From the NCBI GenBank assembly GCA_021613335.1, contig JAJTWR010000431.1:682001-746000 (forward strand): a stretch of 64,000 nucleotides of DNA. Reading direction: 5' to 3'. Positions within the stretch are counted from its first letter, which is position 1; each line of letters begins with the position of its first letter. This DNA is from Whitmania pigra. Its lineage: Eukaryota; Annelida; Clitellata; Hirudinida; Haemopidae. Both the position numbers and the translations under genes were made by a program. The notes below the pieces were generated by a model. The model had not been told where the DNA came from and searched no databases. It saw nothing but the letters and a program-made list of their open reading frames with translations. Positions 39,075 to 48,215 of this stretch are shown piece after piece.

Positions 39075-39607
39075 AACAAGCACCAAGCAAGAGAGGTGGC
39101 GATGCTGAATGTTCGTAACCAAGTAGGTTGGGTGCGAAGAGCGTATGCTCCCGCTGCAATCGCCAGAAATAGAAGAACCGACCACGGAGCAGTCTTCATA
39201 CAAAACACCAATGCGAGGAGGAACAATCCTCCCAACAACACAACTCGGATCCTTCGACCCAGAGAATTTGTGCGTTGAGTGGGATTTCCATTGCGCGCTG
39301 CCAGGGAAAGTTGGTGCATGCTCCCTGCTGCGAAGTAGTAAAATACGACCAAACCTGAACCAACAACAACTTTGAGAATCTCGAGCGGGCTAGAACAGAA
39401 CGGAGGGGGCCGGAGCTGGAATAACTGTGGTGACAATGATTGGAGACTTAAGGTCAAGAATAGATACCCAATATTGATGAGACAACCACATTGCCTCTCC
39501 ACTGCCTGGCAGGCTTGGCACTCAATGCAAATGCGCACAACCAGGCAACACCAAAATAAACCGATGGACCTGTGGTTAATAAATCCAGCCCCAACCAAGC
39601 CAACCAT
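38855..39607 (-). CDS. Polytopic membrane protein, 3' segment (joined to the next by a likely frameshift)
   Basis: The supported part is the last 190 or so residues: hydrophobic segments at ILKVVVGSGLVVFYYFAAG, RVVLLGGLFLLALVF, WSVLLFLAIAAGAYAL, FSIATSLAWCLFYWWLG and ESAVMCALPLGFFLVSG, followed by a polar tail. Upstream of about 39455 this frame becomes Cys-rich and implausible, while the overlapping frame 39454-39717 reads well and stops with Y-S-stop; reading through that point one base later gives LTLSLQSLSPQLFQL in this frame. The most economical view is one membrane protein of about 280 residues broken by loss of one T near 39457-39460. No family recognised. Confidence 0.5.
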   Translation of the reverse strand: MVGLVGAGFINHRSIGLFWCCLVVRICIECQACQAVERQCGCLINIGYLFLTLSLQSLSPQLFQLRPPPFCSSPLEILKVVVGSGLVVFYYFAAGSMHQLSLAARNGNPTQRTNSLGRRIRVVLLGGLFLLALVFCMKTAPWSVLLFLAIAAGAYALRTQPTWLRTFSIATSLAWCLFYWWLGTKHLPTTQRVCTDLVSVIESAVMCALPLGFFLVSGRILGFSGSRQSPENVSNAPRPMSDAERSMDLQ

Positions 39608-39717
39608 TTCCAGTCGAAAGAAAAGCTGCGGAAATGGCTCCAGATTTTACCATAAGAAAATGAAACAAAGAATAACGTCCAAATGTGAAGTTGTAGAGGC
39701 TGAAGCAGTTTCTTCAT
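39454..39717 (-). CDS. Polytopic membrane protein, 5' segment (likely frameshifted)
   Basis: The 87-codon frame starts with ATG at 39717 overlapping the stop of the upstream gene (ATGA). It has two hydrophobic stretches (LHIWTLFFVSFSYGKIW and LLTTGPSVYFGVAWLCAFAL) and ends at TGA 39454-39456, where the neighbouring frame carries on with membrane segments. It is best read as the start of the protein whose remainder is in 38855-39455. The DNA here is visibly more AT-rich than its surroundings, pointing to recent acquisition. Confidence 0.45.
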   Translation of the reverse strand: MKKLLQPLQLHIWTLFFVSFSYGKIWSHFRSFSFDWKWLAWLGLDLLTTGPSVYFGVAWLCAFALSAKPARQWRGNVVVSSILGIYS

Positions 39718-40082
39718 TTGGATTCCCCATCTTCACGCCCACCATCGCTGGCATACTCGTTGATGGTATCGTAAAATGCAACCGATGCTACACGGCCATT
39801 CTTGAGGACAAACTTCAGCTCATCGACTTGTACGACATTTTCCCTTCGCTCAACTATCACATCCTCCCCCTCCACCGTCCTCCTGAACTTTTCTACTTCT
39901 CCTTCCGAGCGACCAACCCAACATGCCTGAAGTGCTTTATTAGCAAGCGCCTTATCTTCTTGTTCAAACCTGGCTCCGGTACGTTGGTCCTCTAGTAATA
40001 ATGCCGAATCCAACAGGGCGAAAAAGAGCCACATGGAGATTGCCAGCAGTATGAGCGTGGAGGCAACCAGTGCCTTATCCAC
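39714..40082 (-). CDS. Small membrane-anchored protein, unknown
   Basis: The 122-aa protein has one N-terminal hydrophobic helix (ALVASTLILLAISMWLFFALLDSALLL) and a soluble charged part (RSEGEVEKFRRTVEGEDVIVE, FVLKNGRVASVAFYDTINEY) that looks like a small alpha+beta domain. It leads an AT-rich minus-strand pair or trio of membrane protein genes with a four-base overlap to the next. The gap 40083-40342 up to the HAD gene shows no feature I can name. Function unknown. Confidence 0.5.
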   Translation of the reverse strand: MDKALVASTLILLAISMWLFFALLDSALLLEDQRTGARFEQEDKALANKALQACWVGRSEGEVEKFRRTVEGEDVIVERRENVVQVDELKFVLKNGRVASVAFYDTINEYASDGGREDGESK

Positions 40083-40342
40083 TGCTCACCCGCGATAAGT
40101 GCTTTTCCAGCAAATGTCATACATTGATTCGGCCACAACGGGTTGACGGTTTTTCTAACGAGTATTTTATACATCATATTCCCCTCACATAAGGCGCTGC
40201 CGCGTACCTTGCATTACCTTGGCGGAGGGTGTTTCTTTACAAAGAGAGTGTCAATGGGAAAAAGCATCAAAGCCCGCCCCCAAAAAGCCCAGCGTCGTTC
40301 TCTACTGCGCCAACGCGCAGCCCATGCTACCTCCTCGTCCCG

Positions 40343-41026
40343 ATGGAGCCGAACAACTCCGAGCTGCGGAAAGCAGCGTTCTTCGATGTCGATGGGACAC
40401 TGATCCGGACGAATGTCGTCCACGCCTACGCGTACTACGCGGCGAATTCCGGAAGCCTGCGCTCCATCGCCGCGCGGACGCTCTCGACTATTGCCTCGGT
40501 GCCGCTCTTCGGGGCGCTCGACCTCGTGGACCGGAAGACCTTCAACGAGTTCTTCTATCGCTCCTACGCGGGCCTGTCGGAGGACCGGCTCCTCACCTTG
40601 GCCGACGACCTCTTTGAAGACGTGGTCAAGAAGGCGATTTTCGCGAAGGCGCACGACCTTATCGACGAGGCGCGCCGAGCGAAGTGCCGCATCGTCCTCG
40701 TGACCGGCGCCCTCGACTTCACCATGCGCCCGTTGAGTCGCCACTTGGGGGCCGACGACCTCATCGCCAACAAGATGCAATTCGTGAACGGCCGCGCCAC
40801 CGGGCGGGTGATTCCGCCGCTGATTGAGGGCGCGAACAAGGCGAACGCGATTCGCACCTACTGCGACCGGCACGGAGTGTCGCTCGCGAAGTCGCATGCG
40901 TATTCGGACTCGGCGTCGGACTACGCGATGCTCACCATCGTCGGTCGTCCGACGGCGGTGAATCCGGACTTGCGGCTGCGAGCGCTCGCCCGCAGCTACA
41001 ACTGGCCCATCCTCAACGTGCGCTGA
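40343..41026 (+). CDS. HAD-superfamily hydrolase, subfamily IB (PSPase-like)
   Basis: From the ATG at 40343 the protein has 227 aa. The nucleophile motif AAFFDVDGTLIRTN is at the N-terminus, motif II is IVLVTGALDFTMRPLSRHLG, and motifs III/IV are in GANKANAIRTYC and AYSDSASDYAMLTIVGRPTAVNPD. The IB cap is helical (LFGALDLVDRKTFNEFFYRSY). Members hydrolyse phosphoserine, lysophosphatidate or related esters; the substrate is unknown. The frame extends 38 codons upstream but without homology. Its last 14 bases overlap the convergent deacetylase gene. Confidence 0.8.
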   Translation: MEPNNSELRKAAFFDVDGTLIRTNVVHAYAYYAANSGSLRSIAARTLSTIASVPLFGALDLVDRKTFNEFFYRSYAGLSEDRLLTLADDLFEDVVKKAIFAKAHDLIDEARRAKCRIVLVTGALDFTMRPLSRHLGADDLIANKMQFVNGRATGRVIPPLIEGANKANAIRTYCDRHGVSLAKSHAYSDSASDYAMLTIVGRPTAVNPDLRLRALARSYNWPILNVR

Positions 41027-41948
41027 CCCGCAGTCGCTCGGCGGCGTCGCCCATGGTGTGCAGCGTGTAGCGAGCTTCGATGCGACCGATGACTTCGCGC
41101 AGGCGCCGCATTTTCTCGCGCGTCGGCACGCGGAGGTCTGGCTGGGCGCGGACGAGGGCCTCCGGGAAACCGTCGGAGGCATCGAGCACGTCTATCGCGT
41201 GAAGTTCGAGGCCAAAGAACGGCATGCGCCGCATGGTAGCGAAAGTCGCGCGCACGAGAGCCCAGGGGGCACTCGTCACGAAGGTGCCGATGAAGGGCAG
41301 GCGCGTGAGCGGAGCGACGGCCACGGGGAGTTCGAGGACGGTGCTGTGCCCGCGTCGGTAGGGGGCGGTGGGGTTCGGGAAGTACGGCGTGCGCGGCGAG
41401 GCGAGGACGGCCGGGGAGTCCAGCACCGAGCGCGACGGGCGGCCAGAGGCGACGAGCGTGGCGCGGATGAGGGCTTTTGCGATGTAGTACGGCGTCGATG
41501 CGAAGGCCGACGAGTCGTAGCGGTAGCCGAGGGCCTCGACACCGGCGAGGAGCGCCGCCGAGAGCGTGTAGCCCGGGGCCCGGAAACCGCGTGGGGAAAC
41601 GCCGAGGCTGCGGAGCGCTTGGTCGGCGGCATTGAGGTCGGCGGAGATGGCGCCCGCGTTCCAGCGGCTCATCGCGTAGTCGTGCTGGAAGCCGTGGCTC
41701 GCGAGTTCGACGCCGGCAGCGATGGAGTTCGTGAGCGCGGCGGTCATCTCCGGTTCGGCGACGTCTTCGCCGACCACGAAGAAGGTGGCCGGCTTGCCGT
41801 CGAAGAGTTCGAGGAGCCGTGGGATCGCGAGTTCGGCAAGCGCGCGTTGGGCTGCGGGCGAGAGCTCGGAGTCGTCGAGGCCGTGGATGCGGCAGTAGTG
41901 CCGCGGGGCATCGAGGTCGACCGAGAGCGCACCAATGCGCTCGGTCAC
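41013..41948 (-). CDS. Polysaccharide deacetylase family protein
   Basis: The 311-aa protein has a NodB-homology fold: the first Asp in ALSVDLD (metal/catalytic), FFVVGEDV, the His-containing motif ELASHGFQHDYAMS (H-x-x-x-D/H metal ligands), and FRAPGYTLSAALLAGVEALGYRYDSS with the conserved Arg. The C-terminal half fits group 1 DUF3473-free deacetylases. Such enzymes remove N-acetyl from cell-wall or exported glycans. It overlaps the glycosyltransferase gene by four bases, so a two-gene glycan unit is likely. Confidence 0.8.
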   Translation of the reverse strand: MTERIGALSVDLDAPRHYCRIHGLDDSELSPAAQRALAELAIPRLLELFDGKPATFFVVGEDVAEPEMTAALTNSIAAGVELASHGFQHDYAMSRWNAGAISADLNAADQALRSLGVSPRGFRAPGYTLSAALLAGVEALGYRYDSSAFASTPYYIAKALIRATLVASGRPSRSVLDSPAVLASPRTPYFPNPTAPYRRGHSTVLELPVAVAPLTRLPFIGTFVTSAPWALVRATFATMRRMPFFGLELHAIDVLDASDGFPEALVRAQPDLRVPTREKMRRLREVIGRIEARYTLHTMGDAAERLRVSAR

Positions 41949-42161
41949 GGCTCCCTCACCCGGATAACGTAAATCAGGCGCGCCACGTTTTTGAGCACGT
42001 TCGGAACGCGGCGGAAGAGGTGGATGGAGGGGCGGCGTTTTTCGCGCAGGGTGATGGGGAGCTCTTGGACGGCGATGCCGGAGCGCCAGGCGCGCAGCAC
42101 GAGCTCGGAGGCGAATACGTCGCGGTCGACGACGCAGGCCTCGACTATCGGCAGAAGTGCT

Positions 42162-42193
<32 letters not shown>

Positions 42194-42667
42194 CGTGCCG
42201 CGGAAGCCGAGCGTCACGCGCAGAAGGCCGTTGTGGACACGGGTCGCGGCGCGGCGAATGAGCGGTCGCTCGTCGGAGGCACCGCGGGCAGCTTTCGAGC
42301 CGATGACGAGGTCCAAGTCGCCGCTCTCCAGGAGCGGGAGCGCTTGCTCGTAGAAGGAAACGTCGCAGAGGTCGATCTCGTCGCAGACGACATACTCCCC
42401 GCGTGCAGCGAGGATGCCCTGCTTCAGGGCGGCACCGTAGTTGGGGGATTCGAAGTGCAGGTGGCGCAGCCGGTGGTCGCTTGCGGCCATGCGGGCGAGG
42501 ATGTCCCGGGTGCCGTCCTTGGAGCCGTTCTCGGCGAAGATAATCTCAAAGTCATACCCACGAGCTACAAGGGCATCTCGGAGTTCAAGACCTGCAGACT
42601 CGACGATCTTGGCCTCGTTGTAGACCGGAATAACGACAGAAAGTTTCGGAATTAAGGTGTTTTTCAT
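41945..42667 (-). CDS. Glycosyltransferase family 2
   Basis: From ATG at 42667 the protein has 240 aa. It has the GT-A start KLSVVIPVYNEAKIV, FAENGSKDGTRDIL, an acidic metal-binding segment in YVVCDEIDLCD, GSKAARGASDERPL and the C-terminal RRPSIHLFRRVP. It resembles DPM1/ArnC-like enzymes that load a sugar on polyprenyl phosphate, but lacks membrane helices. It heads the pair with the deacetylase. The intergenic 42668-42833 region must hold divergent promoters. Confidence 0.8.
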
Positions 42668-42833
42668 AACATAGGGGGTCACAAAGCGGTGGTGAACGCA
42701 CCGAGTGCCCTGGAGCGCATACTGCACGCAGAATTATGGTTCACAAAGATTCTAGAAAATTCGCGGTCAGAGTGGAACGAATGCCTCGTAACTTCGGTGT
42801 ATATGCAGGTTTCTACGTATTATCGAGAGAGTC

Positions 42834-45800
42834 ATGAAGGTAACCTGCCCTACTTGTCAGTCTTTACTTCAGGTCGATGAGACCAAGATCCCCCCTACTG
42901 GGGCGCGGATTCAGTGTGGTGCGTGCCAGGGCATCATCGCATTAAAACCGAACGCTGGGGCGGCCGCACAAGCCGGGGCGGCAAATCCGAAGCCGAAAAG
43001 CTCGCCCAAGCCACCGCCGACCGCGAAGCAAGCGCCCGCGCCGGCCGCTACCGAAGAAGCGGACCTGCCGTTGGACTTGGACTTGCCGCCGTCGCAGACC
43101 GCGCCCTCAACGCAGGGTGGAGATTCGGACTTGGAGGCGGACTTGGCGTCGCTGTCGAAGCCAGCGCCAGGTGCCGGTGGCGAGGAGGAAGCGAACCTCA
43201 ACTTCATCGACGACGCGGCGGCGATGACCGGCACGGGTCCACGCCGTACTGGAGAGTCGCAGCGCTTCTACATCAAGCGGCGCAGCGGAAAAATCGCCGG
43301 ACCGTTCGAGGAGGCGGTCGTCGCGAAGATGTTGGAGACGGGCCAGCTCCTCGGCAACGAAGAGATTTCAACGACGATGGATGCTTGGACGGCCATCGGC
43401 GCGAATCCGGCGTTCCACGCGGTCATCGCGAAGATCATCGAAGCGCCAGAGCCGGAGCAGACCACGGCCGCGCCCCTCGCGTCGGATCAGGCGGCGAGCC
43501 GCGAACGGTTGCAGCAAGTCTACGAAGGCCGGATGGCGGCGATCGCCGTGCGCTCGAAGACGTCGAATCCGAAGCTCCGCAAATACCTGCCGATCATCAT
43601 CGCGAGTGTGGCCGCCACCATCATCCTGGGAGTCGGCATTGGGCTCGGAACCGCAACGCCCTACGGCTATTTCGCGATTAAGCTGCTCTTCCCCAATAAG
43701 GTGAAGCCGGGCACCCGCGAGTTTGAATACCTGCAGAATGCGCGGGCGGGCTTTGCGACCGACACATGGCAGAGCCACAAGGCGGCGCTGGAATCCGCGA
43801 CGCAGGCGCTCGCAATTAAGGAGTTCCCCGAAGCGCGCGCGGTGCGGAACCAGGCGCTCTTCTACATGGCGAGGAAGTACAACCAGGTGCCCCCGGGCGA
43901 ATTAGCGGCGGCGCGGGCGACCTTCCTCAACGTGAAGCTGCTCGGCGAGAAGGATTTGGAGGTCCTCAAGATGATGGCCTCCGACGCGCTCACCCGTTCG
44001 GCCCCCGACGAAGCAATGCCGTATCTCGCCGAGGCGATAACCCGCTATCCGGGAGACTTGGAGTCGCACTTCCTGCGCGCGGAGGCGGCGATGATGAAGC
44101 GCCAGTATGATCAGGCGCGCGCCGACCTCGAAGTGGTGCTCCGCAAGGAGCCCAAGTCTGCGCGCGCGCTGCACGGGCTCGGACTCATCAAACTCGCGAA
44201 GGGGCAGACTTCGGAGGCGGCGGCGGATTTTACGTCGGCGCTGGAGGCCGACCCGAAGTACTACGCGTCGCAGATCCGCCTCGCGCGCATCGAACTCGCG
44301 GATCCGCAGCGTATTCGGCAGGCAAGCCAGTTGATTGAAGGGCTGCTCGAACCGGACGTGGTGCAGAAGCAGCTCTCGCCAAAGATGCGTGGCGAAGCGT
44401 ACGCGATGAAGGGCAACCTCCTCGCGTCGACCAACAAGCTCAAGGAAGCGCTGCCGATTTACGAAGAGGCTTACAAGGCAGACCCGAAGGATCCCTTCGT
44501 GCTTGGCTCTTTCGGCGAGGCGCTACTCAAGGCGAACCAGCCGGAGCGGGCCTCCCAGCTTCTGGAGGAGGCCGTCCAACTGCAGCCGGACAACGTGAAC
44601 TACGTGACGAACGCGCTCCTCGCGCTGATGGACGCCGGGCGGCTCCGCAACGCATCGAAGGCGGTGCAGCTCGCGAGCACCCGCTTCCCGGATAATCCGC
44701 AGCTCATCTACTTGTCGGCGCGGGTGCTCGACGCGCTCGACGAAGCTCGCCAGGCGGAGGAGACATACCAGCGCGCCATCGACCGGGCGCAGGCAAGCTC
44801 GGTGCCGCTGCCGGAGGCCTACGTGTACTTGGCGCGACAGCACCTGCGCTTCAACCGCGTTCCGCAAGCGCAGAAGACCATCTCCGACGGACTCGACAAA
44901 TCGCCGAAGGACGCAGTGCTCCTCTTGGGCCAGGGCGAAGTGAACCTGTCGACGATGAACCTCGACGCCGCGCTGAAGGCGTACACCACGGCGGCGGAAC
45001 TCGACCCGAACTCCGCTGGTGCGCAGCTCGGGCTCGCCCGCATCGCGATGATGCGTGAGAACTACAATGAGGCGTTGAAGCGCGCGGACCGAGCCATTGC
45101 TATCGACGCGTATGCGCAGGGCGCTCAGCTTACGCGGGCGACAGCGCTCTGGCGGATGGGAAAGCTCCCCGAGGCCGCAGCGGCCATCGCCCAGGCTCGG
45201 GAAGAGTCTCCCAAGGACTCGCAGGTGTTGGTGACGAGCGGCGCCCTCCTCCTCGACCAGCAAAAGTACAAGGAAGCCGAGGAGTCGCTCGAAGAGGCAT
45301 TGAAGCTCGCTCCGACGAACGGCGACGCGCACGGGTACTTGGCGCGGGTGCTCTACGCGCAGACGCGACTCGACTCGGCCATGGAGTCGATGCGCAGGGC
45401 TATCGCGATAAACGCGCTGGTGCCTTGGTACCACTTTTGGATGGGGAAGATTGCGCTCGACGCGCGTCGTCCGGAGATGGCGCTCGCCGAGTGGACGAAG
45501 GGCTTGTCGATTAACCCGAAGGATGCGGACATCCTCGAAGCGATGGGGATGATGTACCTCGACCAGAACAAGTATGCGGTGGCGCTCGACTACTTGAAGA
45601 AGTCTTGGGACAACGATCCGAAGCGGGGCCGAGTGTGGGCGGCCATGGGCAACGCGTACTTTGGGATGAACAAGTGGGACCAGGCCATCGCCGCCTACCG
45701 CAAGGCAATTGCCGCGCGCGCGCCGGTGCGGGGCATCTACACCCAGCTGGGGCAGGCGCTGATCGAGCGTCACCAGACGCGGCAAGCGGTGGAGGCGTTT

Positions 45801-45977
45801 ACCCAGAGCATCACCACGGATCCGACGGACGCCGAGGCTTGGCGCTCGCTCGGCTGGCTCCACAAGGAGCTGCGCAACCGCAATGAGGCGCGGCGCGCGT
45901 TCCAGAAGTACCTTGAGCTGCGCCCCGACGCCGACGACAAAAAGCAGATCGAAGACGAGTTCAGCTTTTTGCGCTAA
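42834..45977 (+). CDS. Giant TPR protein with N-terminal zinc ribbon and GYF_2-like domain
   Basis: The 1047-aa protein begins with a MJ0042-type zinc ribbon (CPTCQ at 5-9 and CGACQ at 28-32), an Ala/Pro-rich linker, a GYF_2-like domain around 140-190 (RFYIKRRSGKIAGPFEEAVVAKM, MDAWTAIGANPAF), a transmembrane helix near 247-268 (LPIIIASVAATIILGVGIGL) and then about 20 TPR motifs to the C-terminus. The ribbon and GYF parts are cytoplasmic, the TPR array periplasmic. The plan parallels the 12313-15489 protein. These ribbon-GYF-TPR proteins are typical of Myxococcota. ATG with GAGAGAG upstream. Confidence 0.8.
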   Translation: MKVTCPTCQSLLQVDETKIPPTGARIQCGACQGIIALKPNAGAAAQAGAANPKPKSSPKPPPTAKQAPAPAATEEADLPLDLDLPPSQTAPSTQGGDSDLEADLASLSKPAPGAGGEEEANLNFIDDAAAMTGTGPRRTGESQRFYIKRRSGKIAGPFEEAVVAKMLETGQLLGNEEISTTMDAWTAIGANPAFHAVIAKIIEAPEPEQTTAAPLASDQAASRERLQQVYEGRMAAIAVRSKTSNPKLRKYLPIIIASVAATIILGVGIGLGTATPYGYFAIKLLFPNKVKPGTREFEYLQNARAGFATDTWQSHKAALESATQALAIKEFPEARAVRNQALFYMARKYNQVPPGELAAARATFLNVKLLGEKDLEVLKMMASDALTRSAPDEAMPYLAEAITRYPGDLESHFLRAEAAMMKRQYDQARADLEVVLRKEPKSARALHGLGLIKLAKGQTSEAAADFTSALEADPKYYASQIRLARIELADPQRIRQASQLIEGLLEPDVVQKQLSPKMRGEAYAMKGNLLASTNKLKEALPIYEEAYKADPKDPFVLGSFGEALLKANQPERASQLLEEAVQLQPDNVNYVTNALLALMDAGRLRNASKAVQLASTRFPDNPQLIYLSARVLDALDEARQAEETYQRAIDRAQASSVPLPEAYVYLARQHLRFNRVPQAQKTISDGLDKSPKDAVLLLGQGEVNLSTMNLDAALKAYTTAAELDPNSAGAQLGLARIAMMRENYNEALKRADRAIAIDAYAQGAQLTRATALWRMGKLPEAAAAIAQAREESPKDSQVLVTSGALLLDQQKYKEAEESLEEALKLAPTNGDAHGYLARVLYAQTRLDSAMESMRRAIAINALVPWYHFWMGKIALDARRPEMALAEWTKGLSINPKDADILEAMGMMYLDQNKYAVALDYLKKSWDNDPKRGRVWAAMGNAYFGMNKWDQAIAAYRKAIAARAPVRGIYTQLGQALIERHQTRQAVEAFTQSITTDPTDAEAWRSLGWLHKELRNRNEARRAFQKYLELRPDADDKKQIEDEFSFLR

Positions 45978-46016
45978 GGCGACGGCCTCGCCGAGGTGCG
46001 GCGAGTCGGAGGCACA

Positions 46017-47279
46017 GTGCTAGATCTCAAAGAGACGGCGAAGAACGTCGAGGAAGTGGCCGCGCGCATACGGACGCGCGGCGAGAAGCTCGACTGGGCG
46101 CCATTCGCGCAGCTCGTGGAGCGTCGCAAGGCCCTGTACGTGGAGTTGGAAGCGAACCAGGCGCGGCGGAACAAGGCCGCCCAGGAGCAGCGCGACCCGG
46201 CAGTGCGGGCGGAGCGGGCCGAGGAGATGCGGACGCTCGGGAAGACCGTCAAAGAGCAAGAGGCGCGCCTCGCCGAACTCGAGCAGGAGCTGTCGGACTT
46301 TCTGCTGTCGGTGCCGAACCTTCCACACGCCTCGGTGCCCGTCGGCGCGAGCGACGAAGACAACCGCTGCGTGCGGGTGTGGGGCGAGCCGCCGTCGCTC
46401 GGCTTTGAGCCGAAGCAGCACTTCGACCTCGGCGAGGGCCTTGGCCTTCTCGACTTCGAGCGGGCGGCGAAAGTGTCCGGGTCGCGCTTTGCGTACTCGC
46501 TGGGCGGGCTTGCGAAGTTGGAGCGGGCGCTCGTCAGCTTCATGGTCGACCACCACGTGGCCCGCGGCTACGAGGAGATACTGCCGCCGTACCTCGTGGG
46601 TCGCGCTGCGATGATGGGCACCGGGCAGTTGCCGAAGTTCGAACTCGACGCCTTCAAGACGGCAGGCGAGCACGAGCTGTTCCTCATTCCGACGGCGGAA
46701 GTGCCGGTCACGAACTTCTATGCCGATGAGATTCTCACCCCACCCTTCCCCAAGCGCTACGTGGCGTTTTCGCCCTGCTTCCGCGCGGAGGCTGGAGCGG
46801 CCGGCAAAGACACCCGAGGGCTCATCCGGATGCACCAGTTCCACAAGGTGGAGCTCGTGAGCTTCGCGGAGCCGGAGAATTCGCTCGAAGAGTTGGAGCG
46901 CCTCACCGCCGACGCAGCTTCGGTGCTGGAGGCGCTCGGCCTGCACCATCGAGTGATGCTGTTGTGTACGGGCGACATGGGGTTTGCGTCGCAGAAGACC
47001 TACGACTTGGAGGTGTGGCTCCCGGGGCAGAAAGTCTTCCGGGAAATCTCCAGTTGCTCAAACTTCTCCGACTTTCAGGCGCGGCGAGCGAAGATTCGAT
47101 GCCGAACGAAGTCCACGGACAAGCCGCGCTTTGTGCACACGCTCAACGGGTCGGGGCTCGCGGTCGGGCGCACGGTGGTGGCGCTGCTCGAGAACTACCA
47201 GCGCGCCGACGGCACGGTAGCTATCCCGAAGGCCCTCCAGCCGTATTTTGGGTCGGACACCCTTCGCGCAAGGGGATGA
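46017..47279 (+). CDS. serS: Seryl-tRNA synthetase
   Basis: GTG at 46017 (GGAGG six bases upstream) gives the standard start [16 protein letters not shown]; the frame reaches further up but without homology. The protein of about 420 aa has the coiled-coil tRNA-binding arm (residues about 25-100, [19 protein letters not shown]) and the class II core: motif 1 in [36 protein letters not shown], motif 2 [21 protein letters not shown] and motif 3 [19 protein letters not shown]. Three tRNA-Ser genes follow within 1 kb, which is notable. Confidence 0.95.
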   Translation: MLDLKETAKNVEEVAARIRTRGEKLDWAPFAQLVERRKALYVELEANQARRNKAAQEQRDPAVRAERAEEMRTLGKTVKEQEARLAELEQELSDFLLSVPNLPHASVPVGASDEDNRCVRVWGEPPSLGFEPKQHFDLGEGLGLLDFERAAKVSGSRFAYSLGGLAKLERALVSFMVDHHVARGYEEILPPYLVGRAAMMGTGQLPKFELDAFKTAGEHELFLIPTAEVPVTNFYADEILTPPFPKRYVAFSPCFRAEAGAAGKDTRGLIRMHQFHKVELVSFAEPENSLEELERLTADAASVLEALGLHHRVMLLCTGDMGFASQKTYDLEVWLPGQKVFREISSCSNFSDFQARRAKIRCRTKSTDKPRFVHTLNGSGLAVGRTVVALLENYQRADGTVAIPKALQPYFGSDTLRARG

Positions 47280-47384
47280 CGCTCACCGCTTGGCAAGGTG
47301 GGGTTCCCCTGTTATGCGGGGCCCCTCGTGCTCGGGAGATTGAGGGACATGGTTTGGGGTCTCGCGGTAGTGTGGAGGGCGTAG

Positions 47385-47471
47385 GGAGCAGTGGCCGAGC
47401 GGCTGAAGGCAGCGGTCTTGAAAACCGCCAATGCTTCACGGCATTCGTAGGTTCGAATCCTACCTGCTCCA
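47385..47471 (+). tRNA. tRNA-Ser(UGA)
   Basis: Acceptor GGAGCAG pairs with CTGCTCC; TGG...GGCTGAA D-arm; anticodon loop CTTGAAA gives TGA; a long class II variable arm (AATGCTTCACGGCATT) and a T-arm GGTTCGAATCC are present. CCA is not encoded. Confidence 0.95.
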
Positions 47472-47520
47472 TGTTGCGGGAGAGTTGTAGTGCTTCAGTT
47501 CTCTGACATGACTCAATGCA

Positions 47521-47607
47521 GGAGAGATGGCCGAGCGGCTGAAGGCGCAGGTTTGCTAAACCTGTATACTCGAAAGGGTATCGAGGGTTCGAATCCCTCT
47601 CTCTCCA
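47521..47607 (+). tRNA. tRNA-Ser(GCU)
   Basis: Acceptor GGAGAGA/TCTCTCC; anticodon loop TTGCTAA gives GCT, reading AGC/AGU; long variable arm TATACTCGAAAGGGTAT; T-arm GGTTCGAATCC. CCA is not encoded. Confidence 0.95.
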
Positions 47608-47615
47608 CTGGTTTT

Positions 47616-47689
47616 GCTCCCTTAGCTCAGCTGGATAGAGCGTTGGACTACGAATCCAAAGGCCGGAGGTTCGAATCCTCCAGGGAGCG
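47616..47689 (+). tRNA. tRNA-Arg(ACG)
   Basis: Acceptor GCTCCCT/AGGGAGC; D-arm AGCTCAGCTGGATAGAGC; anticodon stem TTGGA/TCCAA with loop CTACGAA, so anticodon ACG; T-arm GGTTCGAATCC. A34 of this tRNA is the known substrate of TadA, whose gene follows directly. Confidence 0.95.
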
Positions 47690-47720
47690 CTTGTCCCCGC
47701 AGAACCCCATCGACGAGAGC

Positions 47721-48215
47721 ATGATGCGGCGAGCGTTGGCGCTTGCGGAGGAAGCTGCGCGGCGTGGCGAGGTGCCGGTGGGAGCGGTGGTCGTCCACGA
47801 GGGGCTCATCATCGGCGAGGGGATGAATCTCCGAGAGAGCGAGCGCGACCCGCTCGGCCACGCAGAGCTGATGGCGCTACGCGCGGCGGCGGCGGCGCTC
47901 GGCGCTTGGCGGCTCGAAGGATCGACGCTCTACGTGACCTTGGAGCCTTGTGCGATGTGCGCCGGGGCGATGATTCAGGCGCGGCTCGCGCGGGTGGTGT
48001 TCGGCGCCATGGACCCGAAGGCCGGGGCGGCGGGCTCGCTGTACGACTTGCTGTCGGACCCGCGCCACAACCACCAGGTGGCGATGACGCCGGGAGTGCT
48101 CGCGGCAGAATCTGCGGAGCTGCTTTCGACGTTTTTCAAATCCCTCCGGCAGGTTAAAAAAGATTCTCAACGGCAAATAGCCGGGAGAGATGGCCGAGCG
48201 GTTGAAGGCACCTGA
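47721..48215 (+). CDS. tadA: tRNA-specific adenosine deaminase TadA
   Basis: The enzyme converts A34 of tRNA-Arg(ACG) to inosine. The zinc site is complete: H and catalytic E in GHAELMAL and PCAMCAGAM. EVPVGAVVV and FGAMDPKAGAAGSLYDL are further family marks. ATG at 47721 is a safe start, but the frame is open upstream and TTG at 47691 would add ten residues as in E. coli TadA; that codon lies two bases after tRNA-Arg(ACG), so it would be leaderless after tRNA processing. At the 3' end the last ten codons and stop are read from within the tRNA-Ser(CGA) gene, an overlap of 32 bases. Confidence 0.9.
   Translation: MMRRALALAEEAARRGEVPVGAVVVHEGLIIGEGMNLRESERDPLGHAELMALRAAAAALGAWRLEGSTLYVTLEPCAMCAGAMIQARLARVVFGAMDPKAGAAGSLYDLLSDPRHNHQVAMTPGVLAAESAELLSTFFKSLRQVKKDSQRQIAGRDGRAVEGT

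Noticed and set aside
39372..39995. A 207-codon plus-strand frame in the AT-rich pocket
   Set aside because: Antisense to membrane protein genes, mixed composition and no ribosome site.
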